From DASQEH01 sp038237745 (GTDB lineage Bacteria; Actinomycetota; Actinomycetes; Propionibacteriales; Nocardioidaceae), in the NCBI GenBank assembly GCA_038237745.1, contig JBBRYJ010000001.1, positions 124,001 to 188,000 of the forward strand: 64,000 nucleotides of DNA, in the 5' to 3' direction. This document shows, in pieces, positions 54,640-63,474 of the stretch. The notes beneath the pieces were generated by a model that worked only from the letters and a program-made list of their open reading frames with translations, did no database searches and was not told the origin of the DNA. Each line of letters starts with the position of its first letter. Position 1 is the first letter of the stretch. The position numbers were made by a program, and so were the translations under genes.

Positions 54640-57608
54640 GGTTCGTCCGGCCCGATGTCCCCACCGCGCGCCAGCGACGGAGCGGCAGCGACGAGCGCGA
54701 CGAACCACGCAACCGCCTGCGCGCCCAGCCACACCCCGCGGTGAGCCGAGACCAGGGACGGCTGGGCCGTAACGGACTCGGCGACGGCGGCGGACCGGGC
54801 CAGGATGACGCGGACCGGTGTGGTGGCGCTCGCCGGAACCTGCCAGCCCGCGAGCCGGTTGGCATCAGTCGAGGCTCGAGTCAGCCCGGGCAAGCCGTCG
54901 AGCATGGCGACGTCGGTCCTGGGCGCCGGGCCGGCTAGGACAACGTACGAGATGCCGAACGTGGCGAGCCTTCCGACGTCGGCAGGATCGGCCTCTGACA
55001 GCAGATCTGCCACCAGTCTTCCGAGCCGGATGGACTCCTGCGGAGGCACCACACTGTCGTCGCCGAGTCGCAAGCCGTCTCCGGCGACGACCTCGAACGT
55101 CACGTTCCGCCCGTCGCGGCGCACGACCAGCGCCCGCTGGCTCGGGTCCGACGTCAGAGTGTCCGCCATGTACGTCGGCAGCGGTGTCACGTCACTTCGC
55201 GACAACTCTCCGACGGGTGCCACGACGAGCCACCAGGCCGCGCCGACGAGCGGAGCCGCCAGAGCGAGGGCGCCCACTGCCGCGGCGATCGGCTGGCGTG
55301 GACCGAAGGACAGCCTGCGCATCTGGGCGAACAGTCCGTCAGCGGCCAGTCCTGCTGCCACGACCGCCGCACCCTGGGCTACCAGCACCGGAAGGCCGAG
55401 CCACACGAACGCATCGTGCGCGACGCCCGGAACCGGGACCTTTGCACGGGACAGAACCGCGGCGGTCGCGAGCGAGACCGCGAGCACCAGCCAGGCTGCG
55501 GCGACCCCGGTCCGGCGGTCCCGGCGGAGCACCGCGGCCGCGGCGGCGACCAGCACCGATGCCGTCAGCCACCATGGTGCTGCTCCGGTCGCGCCGAGCC
55601 TCCCGAACGGAAGTTGCCAGGCGATGTCCGCGACGGATACCGTCGATGCCTCGACCAGCCCCGCCTCTGTCAATGCCTCGGCGGGGTTCGCCACGACGCG
55701 CAACGACCACGGTGCCAGCAGAACGACCGGAAGCCCCAGTGCGACCATGGCGCGAGGAAGGGACCACATCCGGCCGCGTACGGCGAGCCACGGGAGGGCC
55801 AAGCCGAGGAGCACGGCCGCGATCAACCAGGTGAGCGGTGCGAACGCCGTCACGACGGCGAGAACAAGACCGCTTCCCCAGGCAGTGCGCCACGTCGGGG
55901 CGCCCTCGCGATCGAAGAGGGGCAGCACCGCACGGAGGAGCCATGGGAACCCGATGCAGGCGGCCAACGTGCCGAGGTGGCCCGTCGTCACGGCACCGGT
56001 GAGCACCGGCAGCAGACCGTAGGAGACCGCCATCCACACCCGGGTGGGAATCGACCCGATGAACCTGCCGGTTGCGACGTACGCGCCTGCCGCCGACAGC
56101 GGCACCCCGAACAGGACCAGCACGTCCACTGCCAGCCAGGCCTTCCCGAGGGCCAGCGTGCCGACCACACCGAGCGCCACCACGTAAGGAGCGGTCACGA
56201 GCCCTGAGCCGAGAGCGACGCTGTGCCGCTCCTCGGCGTACAGCCGCCACCAGTCGCGCGCACCGCCCGGCGCGGGCAGCAGCGCGCCCCCCTCCAGCAG
56301 GCCGTTCCCGAGCAGGCCCCGCGCGGCCACCAATGAGCCCACGGTCAGCAGAAGCAGCGGTACCAGTGCGGGGTGCTCGCGCATCCACGAACCCGGCCCG
56401 ACGGCAGCCTCGAGCTCGACGGGCAATGCGGTGGCGCCGCCCCCTACCGTCGCTCGCCCAGCTAGGTCGGCGGCACGCGTCGGCTCCGCAGTCCTGCTGC
56501 CGGACCTGCCCGCCAGCCTGCTCCGCACCGCATCGAGACCGTCCAGGTACGGCGTCCACCACGGCGGGAAACGCGACCGGACCTGGCCCGCGCTGGTGGT
56601 CGACGTCGCCCGACGGGATGACCGAGCTGCGAGGATCCGGTCGGGTCGCGCCACGGTCGCGACCATGGCGGCCACCTCGTCATACGCCGTCGCCGGCAGC
56701 TTCCCGAGCAGGTAGCCGACCGCGCGCAGCAGGGACCCGGCGACGAGGCGCGTGTACTGCCACGCCAGGCCGCGACCCGAAGAGTTCGCCAACAGGGTGA
56801 AGATCGCCGCCGCGCGATCCGCCCGATGGGGTCTCGCGGAGGTGTTGGCGATCGTCCTCACTCCACGGGTGGCCGCCTCCGCGTGGAACACCACAGCCCC
56901 AGGCGAGACCGCCACGTGGGAGCCGGCTCTGGCCATCCGCCATCCGAAGTCGACATCGTCTCGGAAGAGGGGCAACCTGTCGTCGAACCCGTTCAGTACG
57001 TCCCACTCGCGCCGGCGTACCAGCATTCCGGCGCTGCTCACCGCGAGAACCGTCCGGACTTCGTCGTACTGACCCTGATCTGTCTCACCAGGCTCCAGCC
57101 CGGTGACCCGACGTCCCGTGCCGGTCATCGTGACCCCGACCTCCAGCAGTCGCCGCCCTCGCGGCCAGGCTCTCAGCCGACAGCCAACGGCTCCGATCGA
57201 GGAGTCGGACGCCGCGGTCGCGAGCAGTTGTTCGAGAGCATCGGGGGCCGGTGCGCAGTCGTCATGGAGCAGCCAGACCCAGTCGTCGGACGGTGTGGGT
57301 ACACTCCCAGCCGTCCGGCGGCCGCGCCCCGACTCCTGCCAGGTGTCGACGGTGTCCAGGCCGAGCGCTACCGCTGCGCCGAAGCCGGTCCGCGCGGGCG
57401 CATCCACCACAGCCTCGGTACCGAGGGCTTCGACCACGAGCGCGCGGGACGAGTCGCCGGAGGCTGTGTCGACGCAGACGGCCCGGTCGGGCCGGACCGT
57501 GCTCGATCCAAGGGCTCGGAGCAGAGTCGGGAGCCAGCTCGCACCGTCGTGGGAGACGATGACAGCGGTCACCTGCGGGCGCCGGGCTGCCCCGCTCAGT
57601 GCACTCAT
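54636..57608 (-). CDS. Large membrane glycosyltransferase, GT2 N-terminal domain
   Basis: 990 residues. Residues about 12-270 form a GT2 domain: VTAVIVSHDGASWLPTLLRAL, LLHDDCAPAPDALEQLL (the DxD-like metal site), GRRLLEVG and NGFDDRLPLFRDDVDFGWR. From about 400 to 980 there are ten or more membrane helices. The layout recalls actinobacterial envelope glycosyltransferases; the acceptor is unknown. The ATG at 57608 has TAGCCA 6 bases before it, a poor -10. Gene order with whiB upstream and DUF5719 downstream is conserved among actinobacteria. Confidence 0.88.
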   Translation of the reverse strand: MSALSGAARRPQVTAVIVSHDGASWLPTLLRALGSSTVRPDRAVCVDTASGDSSRALVVEALGTEAVVDAPARTGFGAAVALGLDTVDTWQESGRGRRTAGSVPTPSDDWVWLLHDDCAPAPDALEQLLATAASDSSIGAVGCRLRAWPRGRRLLEVGVTMTGTGRRVTGLEPGETDQGQYDEVRTVLAVSSAGMLVRRREWDVLNGFDDRLPLFRDDVDFGWRMARAGSHVAVSPGAVVFHAEAATRGVRTIANTSARPHRADRAAAIFTLLANSSGRGLAWQYTRLVAGSLLRAVGYLLGKLPATAYDEVAAMVATVARPDRILAARSSRRATSTTSAGQVRSRFPPWWTPYLDGLDAVRSRLAGRSGSRTAEPTRAADLAGRATVGGGATALPVELEAAVGPGSWMREHPALVPLLLLTVGSLVAARGLLGNGLLEGGALLPAPGGARDWWRLYAEERHSVALGSGLVTAPYVVALGVVGTLALGKAWLAVDVLVLFGVPLSAAGAYVATGRFIGSIPTRVWMAVSYGLLPVLTGAVTTGHLGTLAACIGFPWLLRAVLPLFDREGAPTWRTAWGSGLVLAVVTAFAPLTWLIAAVLLGLALPWLAVRGRMWSLPRAMVALGLPVVLLAPWSLRVVANPAEALTEAGLVEASTVSVADIAWQLPFGRLGATGAAPWWLTASVLVAAAAAVLRRDRRTGVAAAWLVLAVSLATAAVLSRAKVPVPGVAHDAFVWLGLPVLVAQGAAVVAAGLAADGLFAQMRRLSFGPRQPIAAAVGALALAAPLVGAAWWLVVAPVGELSRSDVTPLPTYMADTLTSDPSQRALVVRRDGRNVTFEVVAGDGLRLGDDSVVPPQESIRLGRLVADLLSEADPADVGRLATFGISYVVLAGPAPRTDVAMLDGLPGLTRASTDANRLAGWQVPASATTPVRVILARSAAVAESVTAQPSLVSAHRGVWLGAQAVAWFVALVAAAPSLARGGDIGPDEP

Positions 57609-57704
57609 GTCTGCTGGCTACCTTGCGGGAGGGGACGATTCGGGCGCGTGCGGGTGACCACCTTAGCGAGCCAAGCGCGGGCGCCGTGACGCCGTGGAGC
57701 CGAG

Positions 57705-57959
57705 TCAGCCGGCCCGCTTCTTCAGCTTGCGTCGTTCTCGCTCCGACAAGCCACCCCAGATGCCGAAGCGCTCGTCATGGAGAAGCGCATACTCCAGGCA
57801 TTGGCCTTGCACGTCACAGGAGAGGCAGACCCGCTTGGCTTCGCGTGTCGAGCCACCCTTCTCTGGGAAGAAGGCCTCCGGATCCGTCTCGGCGCACAGT
57901 GCGCGCTCCTGCCACAGCAGTTCTTCGGCGTCATCGTCGAGCACCTCGAGCTCTTGCAC
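57705..57959 (-). CDS. whiB: WhiB-family iron-sulfur transcription factor (WhiB/WhiB2 type)
   Basis: 84 residues from the GTG at 57959, preceded by AGGAGG at 8 bases; longer frames upstream lack a ribosome site. The four cluster ligands are Cys22, Cys45, Cys48 and Cys54 (CAETDP, CLSCDVQGQC), followed by the GIWGG turn at 66-70 and a basic tail (ERERRKLKKRAG). It binds a [4Fe-4S] cluster and acts with sigma factor; the WhiB/WhiB2 class controls sporulation septation or cell division. The place beside fbiA and manB genes is as for M. tuberculosis whiB2. Confidence 0.95.
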   Translation of the reverse strand: MQELEVLDDDAEELLWQERALCAETDPEAFFPEKGGSTREAKRVCLSCDVQGQCLEYALLHDERFGIWGGLSERERRKLKKRAG

Positions 57960-57967
57960 GTCATCTG

Positions 57968-57973
57968 CCTCCT
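57968..57973 (-). promoter_or_regulatory. Ribosome binding site AGGAGG deciding the whiB start
   Basis: AGGAGG on the minus strand, 8 bases before the GTG at 57959. The ATG at 58016 and others upstream have no comparable site. Confidence 0.75.
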
Positions 57974-58140
57974 CGACCCTAGCGATTGCCCGACCGGTGT
58001 GCCGGACAAAAGACATTAGGGGAATTACATGCCTGTAAGCCCGAAACGTCAAGCCGATCCGGCGGAAAGAGCGCGACACGCCGCGGACTTGCGTTTGCGA
58101 CGGCGGATACTCGTGCTAAGAGGCAGGTCCGCCGTCGCCC

Positions 58141-59316
58141 TCAGTCCTCACCCGGCCGCCACCAGGAGCCCTTGTCTGCCGACGCGTCGGGATCGTCCGC
58201 CTCACCTGAGACGGAAGCCTCTGCTGTCTCTTCCTGCGTCTGCGGGGAGTCCTCGCCTACGGGGTGTGCACCCCGCGGGACGACGGGGGCGGCGGGACCT
58301 GAACCCTCCTGCCGAACCTGAGGCCATTCCCCGCCCCCGTCGGCGGCCGGTTCGCCGCCGTCTGCCTCGGAGGGGTCCGCCCCACCCCACGTCAATGCGT
58401 CAGGACGCACCGGGTATTCGAGCCGGTCCGCACGGGCGTAGCCCTCTGCCGCGGGTTCTCGTCCGTCCCAAGCAGGCTGCTGCCCGGCAGGGGATCCCCA
58501 GGAGTGCGGCTGCCCCGGTTGAGGCGATCCCCAGGAGGGATCGACCGGCGATTGTCCCCATCCCTGTTGGTTGGACGGCGATCTTCCGGTCATCGGTGCA
58601 GGGGCCGTGTGCTCGCTCCTGGGCGCGCCGCCTTGGGATGGCTGCCCGTAGCGCTGCCACCCGGGGGGCCCGTAGCTCGCCTGCTGCCCGTAGCCCTGGC
58701 TCCCGGCGTACCCCTGCGGAGGGCCGTAGCCCTGCGTCCCAGCGTACCCCTGCGGAGGGCCGTAGCCCTGCGTCCCGGCGTACCCCTGCGGGGGGCCGTA
58801 GCCCTGTGGGGGGCCGTAGCCCTGCGGGCTGCCCCACTGCTGCCCGCGCCGTGCCCTTGTCGGCAAGCGCTGCAGGGCCGACAGCAGGAAGGACAGCACC
58901 AGCGCCATCAGTACGAGCTGGGCGATCCCGAGGATGACGCCCACGATCTTTCCGGCCCCCACCACGCCACCGAACAGCGGGCCGTACAACGCCTCGTCAG
59001 CGCTGAATGCCGTGATCCAGCAGATCAACGCGAAAAGCAGGCACAGCCCGCCGATTCCCAGCGCCGCCACCACGACGGTCCTGGCATAGCGGCTGGCCTC
59101 ACCGAAACCGACAGCCAGCACGGCGGCAGCCACCAGTGTCAGGACCAGGACCGGGTGTGTGAATAGATAGCCGAAGGCTCCCGCTCGCGCGGAGAAGGGC
59201 CGTCCGGCATCGCTCTCGCTCTTGAAGAGCAGGGACAGCGCACTCACCAAGTAGAGGGTCGCGACGACAAGGAGACCGAAGGCGAGGACATCACGCCGCT
59301 GCTTCAGGGCATCCAT
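58141..59316 (-). CDS. 34 kDa antigen-like membrane protein with a Gly/Pro/Gln repeat tail
   Basis: 391 residues, ATG start. Four membrane helices (about 11-28, 50-71, 80-103, 120-148) are followed by a long low-complexity cytoplasmic or external tail. Residues about 160-215 repeat QGYGPPQGYAGT; the rest is rich in W, S, Q, D and E and ends in GSWWRPGED. It resembles the 34 kDa antigen family (DUF5336) of mycobacteria in layout. The function is unknown. It is divergent from fbiA. Confidence 0.75.
   Translation of the reverse strand: MDALKQRRDVLAFGLLVVATLYLVSALSLLFKSESDAGRPFSARAGAFGYLFTHPVLVLTLVAAAVLAVGFGEASRYARTVVVAALGIGGLCLLFALICWITAFSADEALYGPLFGGVVGAGKIVGVILGIAQLVLMALVLSFLLSALQRLPTRARRGQQWGSPQGYGPPQGYGPPQGYAGTQGYGPPQGYAGTQGYGPPQGYAGSQGYGQQASYGPPGWQRYGQPSQGGAPRSEHTAPAPMTGRSPSNQQGWGQSPVDPSWGSPQPGQPHSWGSPAGQQPAWDGREPAAEGYARADRLEYPVRPDALTWGGADPSEADGGEPAADGGGEWPQVRQEGSGPAAPVVPRGAHPVGEDSPQTQEETAEASVSGEADDPDASADKGSWWRPGED
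58690..58827 (-). repeat. In-gene 36-base tandem repeats
   Basis: Roughly three near-perfect copies of a 36-base unit (cgtacccctgcggagggc...) plus partial ones, coding for QGYAGTQGYGPP. Copies differ at one or two bases, so the array is recent and may vary in length among strains. Confidence 0.8.
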
Positions 59317-59392
59317 GGCCGCGCCGGCCTCCCTAGGGCGAGGAGTACGTCTGTACGGCGCTCAGCCTGCCACACCGCTGGAGGCGGGTGGC

Positions 59393-59398
59393 TACCCT
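59393..59398 (+). promoter_or_regulatory. -10 element TACCCT for leaderless fbiA mRNA
   Basis: TACCCT, then 6 bases, then the ATG at 59405, with no ribosome site. Confidence 0.6.
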
Positions 59399-59404
59399 GC
59401 CTGC

Positions 59405-60385
59405 ATGCGGATCACGGTTCTGTCAGGAGGCGTGGGCGGGGCCAGGTTCCTGACCGGGCTGCGGTCATGTATCGGCGCGGCCGACAGCGTCTCGGTCATC
59501 GGCAACACCGCAGACGACATCTGGATGTTCGGGCTGAGAATCTGTCCGGACCTCGACACGGTGATGTACACCCTGGGGGACGGGATCGAGGCCGAGCGTG
59601 GATGGGGACGTCGCGACGAGACGTGGCAGGCCCGGGAGGAGCTCGCTGCATATGGCGTTGAGCCCAGCTGGTTCGGGCTTGGCGACCGCGACCTGGCGAC
59701 CCATATCGTGCGCACGCAGATGCTCAACGCCGGTTATCCACTGTCGGCCGTCACCGCAGCGCTGTGCGAGCGCTGGCAGCCGGGTGTCGAGCTCCTCCCG
59801 ATGACCGACGACCGCGTCGAGACGCACGTGGTGATCGACGACGACGAGGCCGACGGCGGGCGACGCGCGGTGCACTTCCAGGAGTACTGGGTGCGCCTGC
59901 ACGCCCCCCAGGCGCACTCCGTCGTCGCTGTCGGAGCCGAAGACTCGAGTCCCGCTCCGGGCGTCCTCAAGGCGATCGACGAGGCAGACCTGGTCATCGT
60001 CCCGCCGAGCAACCCCGTCGTCTCGGTGGGCACCATCCTCGCCGTGCCTGGGATCGCGGCGGCGGTGCGCGGGACTGACGCGACGGTCGTCGGTGTGTCC
60101 CCCATCATCGGCGGGTCTCCCGTACGCGGCATGGCCGACAAGCTGCTGCCCGTCATCGGAGTCGCGGTGAGCGCGTCTGCTGTGGCCGCCCACTACGGTG
60201 CCCGGAGATCGCAGGGACTGCTTGACGGGTGGCTCGTGGACGAGGCTGATGCCGCGTCGGTCCAAGGGATCGAGGATCTCGGCATGGCGGCGCGCGCCGT
60301 TCCTCTCTACATGCTCGACAAGACCTCGACGGAGGCCGTTGCCCGTGCCACCCTGCATCTCGCCGACGCGGTTGGCCAAGGATGA
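59405..60385 (+). CDS. fbiA: 2-phospho-L-lactate/phosphoenolpyruvyl transferase for F420 synthesis
   Basis: 326 residues from the ATG at 59405 (MRITVLSGGVGGARFLTGL). CofD hallmarks: SVSVIGNTADDIWMFGLRICPDLDTVMYTL, PSNPVVSVGTILAVPGI, and VVGVSPIIGGSPVRGMADKLL. It transfers a lactyl phosphate (or phosphoenolpyruvyl in actinobacteria) to the deazaflavin Fo to make F420-0 or its dehydro form. The stop overlaps fbiB by 4 bases. The Fo synthase gene fbiC is not in the window. Confidence 0.95.
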   Translation: MRITVLSGGVGGARFLTGLRSCIGAADSVSVIGNTADDIWMFGLRICPDLDTVMYTLGDGIEAERGWGRRDETWQAREELAAYGVEPSWFGLGDRDLATHIVRTQMLNAGYPLSAVTAALCERWQPGVELLPMTDDRVETHVVIDDDEADGGRRAVHFQEYWVRLHAPQAHSVVAVGAEDSSPAPGVLKAIDEADLVIVPPSNPVVSVGTILAVPGIAAAVRGTDATVVGVSPIIGGSPVRGMADKLLPVIGVAVSASAVAAHYGARRSQGLLDGWLVDEADAASVQGIEDLGMAARAVPLYMLDKTSTEAVARATLHLADAVGQG

Positions 60386-61455
60386 CGATGCCGGCTCCGC
60401 AGCCGACCCGTATCCAGATCGCGTCGTACGCCTGGCCCGAGGTCACGGCCGCGACAGACCTGGCTCGGCTCGCCGCGGACACCATCGACCTGGCCGACGG
60501 CGACATCCTGGTGATCACCAGCAAGGTGGTGAGCAAGGCCGAGGGGCAGGTCGCAGCGGGGGCGCGCAGTGAGGCCGTCGACCGTGAGCTGACGCGCGTG
60601 GTGGCGCGGAGAGGTCAGAGCGTCATCGCCGAGACTCGGCACGGACTCGTCATGGCGGCGGCCGGTGTCGACTCCTCCAACGTCGAGCCGGGTCACGTGG
60701 TGTCGCTGCCGAGGGACCCGGACGACTCGGCCCGACAGCTTCGCACCCGCCTCTACGACCTGAGCCGGCGCAACGTCGCCGTCGTCGTCTCGGACACGGC
60801 CGGCCGGGCCTGGCGCAACGGCCAGACAGACATGGCGGTCGGCTGCGCTGGAATCGTCCCTCTGGTCGACCTCTCCGGGACCCTCGACACGTTCGGCGCG
60901 GTGCTCGGCGTCACCGCCCCTGCGGTGGCCGACGAGCTGGCGGCGGCCTCCGACCTCGTCAAGGGCAAGACGAGTGGCCGTCCGGTTGCCGTGGTGAGAG
61001 GCCTCACGTCACACGTGCTGTCCCAGGGCCAGCACGGGCCAGGGGCTGTCGCCCTCATCCGAGATCCGGACGACGACCTGTTCGCTCTGGGAACGCGAGA
61101 GGCTGTCGTCGCAGCCGCCCTCCGACGCGATCACCGGGCGATGACGCACTTCCCGAGACACCAGGAGACAGATCCCGAGCCCTTCCACGGGGTGCGCTCA
61201 GCCAGCCCGGAGGTGCGCTTCGCCTGTACCCGTGTCCTCGAGTCGTCTTCCGGCACAGACGGTCCCGGCTGGCTGGTACAGGTCGACATCCACGCGGATG
61301 CCGGTCGAGACGCCTGGATGGAGGCAGGGGCGCTGCGCGAGAGAGTCGAGGCACTCGCCGTCGCGCATCGCCTCCGTCGCTCTTCCGGCCCGGTGCCCGA
61401 GGAGCACGCCTCCGAATGGAAATCGCTGACGAGAACCCGCTGGTCGGTTGCGTAG
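60382..61455 (+). CDS. fbiB: Coenzyme F420:L-glutamate ligase, with atypical C-terminal extension
   Basis: 357 residues. Residues about 10-245 form a CofE domain: DGDILVITSKVVSKAEG, ARRGQSVIAETRHGLVMAAAGVDSSN, VVVSDTAGRAWRNGQTDMAVGCAG. It adds glutamates to F420-0. Mycobacterial FbiB is about 450 residues with a C-terminal nitroreductase-like domain that reduces dehydro-F420. Here the last 110 residues (from FALGTREAVVAAALRR) are too short and show no nitroreductase pattern. The start overlaps fbiA (ATGA), so the two are coupled. Confidence 0.93.
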   Translation: MTMPAPQPTRIQIASYAWPEVTAATDLARLAADTIDLADGDILVITSKVVSKAEGQVAAGARSEAVDRELTRVVARRGQSVIAETRHGLVMAAAGVDSSNVEPGHVVSLPRDPDDSARQLRTRLYDLSRRNVAVVVSDTAGRAWRNGQTDMAVGCAGIVPLVDLSGTLDTFGAVLGVTAPAVADELAAASDLVKGKTSGRPVAVVRGLTSHVLSQGQHGPGAVALIRDPDDDLFALGTREAVVAAALRRDHRAMTHFPRHQETDPEPFHGVRSASPEVRFACTRVLESSSGTDGPGWLVQVDIHADAGRDAWMEAGALRERVEALAVAHRLRRSSGPVPEEHASEWKSLTRTRWSVA

Positions 61456-61493
61456 ACTCGACTCTCGTCGTCGGACCGGAGAGGCCCACCCAC

Positions 61494-62282
61494 GTGAGCA
61501 AGTCCAACAGCAACCGCGAGCGCCGCGAGACTGTCGAGGCGATGCGCCGCCAAGCCAAGGCCGCGGAGCGTCGCCGGACGATCGTCGTAGTGTCCGTCTG
61601 CGTGGTGGTGGCCCTGATCATCGTCGGGGCGGCCGTCTTCTCGGTCTATCAGAGCAACAAGGACAAGGCGGCGGCCAGCACCCAGGCACTCGGCGACCTG
61701 GGCGCTGCCGCCACAAGCGCCGGTTGTGACGCGGTTCAGCAGAACGAGGCGACCGGAGCCGGGCAACACACCTCCGGCACGGTGACCTACGCCACGGTCC
61801 CGCCTTCGTACGGTCCGCACAACCCCAATCCGGACACCTCAGGCAAGCACTTCTACACGGCATCCGACCGACCAGATCTCGAGGTGCTGGCGCACAACCT
61901 CGAGCACGGCTGGACGATCACCTGGTACGACGAGACCGTCGCCGCCGACAAGACCCAGATGCAAGCCCTTGAGGCCACTGCGACCAAGTTCGACTCGCTC
62001 GACCCCAACGGCAAGGACCCGCAGTACAACATGATCATCGCGCCCTGGACGTCAGCCGACGGCGATGGACAGCCCATCCCCGACGGCAAGCACATCGCGT
62101 TCACCCACTGGTCCATCCACCACCCGACCTACGACGCCTCGGTGTTCAAGACCGCGGAGAGTGACGTGCCGTCCTGGGGGGAGAGCCAGTACTGCTCGAC
62201 CTTCTCGGGCGGCGCTCTGGGTGCCTTCATGAAGCAGTTCCCCTACGACGACGCGCCGGAGGGCTTCCTCTGGCATCAGTGA
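61494..62282 (+). CDS. DUF3105 family membrane-anchored protein
   Basis: 262 residues from the GTG at 61494; the in-frame ATG at 61416 lies inside fbiB. A basic helix-rich N-terminus (SNRERRETVEAMRRQAKAAERRR) precedes one membrane helix (TIVVVSVCVVVALIIVGAAVF), then the DUF3105 domain outside: TYATVPPSYGPHNPNPD, EVLAHNLEHGWTITWYDE and HWSIHHPTYDASVF. The His-rich motifs may bind metal. The function is unknown. TAGACT (61453-61458) could be its -10, with a leader containing GGAGAGG. Confidence 0.88.
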   Translation: MSKSNSNRERRETVEAMRRQAKAAERRRTIVVVSVCVVVALIIVGAAVFSVYQSNKDKAAASTQALGDLGAAATSAGCDAVQQNEATGAGQHTSGTVTYATVPPSYGPHNPNPDTSGKHFYTASDRPDLEVLAHNLEHGWTITWYDETVAADKTQMQALEATATKFDSLDPNGKDPQYNMIIAPWTSADGDGQPIPDGKHIAFTHWSIHHPTYDASVFKTAESDVPSWGESQYCSTFSGGALGAFMKQFPYDDAPEGFLWHQ

Positions 62283-62307
62283 GTCGGTCGACTGACGGAA
62301 TCGCCGA

Positions 62308-62970
62308 GTGACGCCGCCGGCCAGGGTCGGCAGGGCCGCGTGTGGGCATCCTGAGTGTGCCTACCCCGAAGGTGAGCGCTTCTGCACTCTGCCCAACGTC
62401 ATCACGTTGCTGCGGACCATCACGACGCTCGTTCTGGCCCTGATCGGCGCTCGGCAAGCTTCGTTGACTCTGCTGCTCTGGGCACTCGGCGTCTACTGGG
62501 TCGGCGACTCGGCAGACGGAGCGGTCGCTCGCCTGATCAACCGCGAGACCCGCACCGGCGCAGTGCTCGACGTCCTCTGCGACAGGCTCTCCGCCGCCGT
62601 GTTCTACGTGGGCTTCGCCTGGTACGACCCGACGATGGTGGTGCCCGTGGGCATCTACCTCGCCGAGTTCATGGTCGTCGACATGTTCTTGTCGCTGGCC
62701 TTCCTCGCCTGGCCGGTCTCCAGCCCCAACTACTTCTACGTCGTCGACAGGCGGCTCTGGCTGTGGAACTGGTCCAAGCCGGCCAAGACACTCAACTCCG
62801 CCCTCTTCGCGGTCTTCGTGGTGTGGACCCGGGATGCCTGGGTTGCCGGAGTCGTCGCGTCTGCGCTTCTCGGCCTCAAGGTCACATCCGTCGTGTGGCT
62901 CAGCAGGCTCTGTCTCCCGGTCCCGCCAGGGTGTACCAGAGCGCCGAGCCGGGAGAGCGCCGCACGATGA
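62308..62970 (+). CDS. CDP-alcohol phosphatidyltransferase family membrane protein
   Basis: 220 residues, GTG start. The active-site pattern is complete: VGDSADGAVARLINRETRTGAVLDVLCDRLS (DxxDGxxAR...GxxxDxxxD), which binds the CDP headgroup with two metal ions. About six membrane helices surround it. A short N-terminal part has two Cys (CGHPECAYPEGERFC). It makes a phospholipid or its precursor; the alcohol acceptor is unknown. The stop overlaps the next gene (ATGA). Confidence 0.88.
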   Translation: MTPPARVGRAACGHPECAYPEGERFCTLPNVITLLRTITTLVLALIGARQASLTLLLWALGVYWVGDSADGAVARLINRETRTGAVLDVLCDRLSAAVFYVGFAWYDPTMVVPVGIYLAEFMVVDMFLSLAFLAWPVSSPNYFYVVDRRLWLWNWSKPAKTLNSALFAVFVVWTRDAWVAGVVASALLGLKVTSVVWLSRLCLPVPPGCTRAPSRESAAR

Positions 62971-63440
62971 AGCTGCTTGTGGCAATCTTCGGCGTGGCTG
63001 TCGCCTCGGCACTTTTCCCGCTCATCAACATCGAGGCCTACATCGCAGGGGTCGGAGCGCTCGTCGACACGTTCGGCGTGTGGCCGATCTCCGCGGTCGC
63101 GGCCGCCGGGCAGGCTGTCGGCAAGGTGTTCTGGTACGAGGTGGGCCGTTCCTCCATGAGGTGGAGATACATCCAGGACAAGATCGACTCGCCCCGCTGG
63201 CGCGAGCAGTACGAGAAGGTCAAGGCACGCACCGACAGCAGGCCATGGCTGGGGACAATGCTGCTGTTCGTGTCGGCGACGACCGGCTTGCCGCCCCTCG
63301 CGATCATGGCGGTCCTGGCAGGGCAGCTGCACTTCCGTCGCGTGTGGTTCTTCGTGACGACGCTCGTGGGGCGCACCCTGCGCTTCGCCGCCGTGCTCGG
63401 CGGCGTCTCGCTGCTCGTCCATAGCGGGCTCCTGCCGTAG
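62967..63440 (+). CDS. Short DedA/VTT-like membrane protein
   Basis: 157 residues from the ATG at 62967, overlapping the phosphatidyltransferase stop by 4 bases. Several hydrophobic segments with IEAYIAGVGALVDTFGVWPISAVAAAGQAVGKVFWYEVGR and ATTGLPPLAIMAVLAGQL resemble DedA/VTT (SNARE-associated) proteins, which act as lipid scramblases or flippases, but it is shorter than the usual 200 residues. The coupling to a phospholipid synthase fits a lipid role. Confidence 0.75.
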   Translation: MKLLVAIFGVAVASALFPLINIEAYIAGVGALVDTFGVWPISAVAAAGQAVGKVFWYEVGRSSMRWRYIQDKIDSPRWREQYEKVKARTDSRPWLGTMLLFVSATTGLPPLAIMAVLAGQLHFRRVWFFVTTLVGRTLRFAAVLGGVSLLVHSGLLP

Positions 63441-63474
63441 GGCACTCTGCCGTGAGGCGCTGAGAGGAAGCCCG

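Noticed and set aside
58690..58827. Tandem 36-base repeats that might suggest CRISPR
   Set aside because: Units are contiguous without spacers and encode a peptide repeat.
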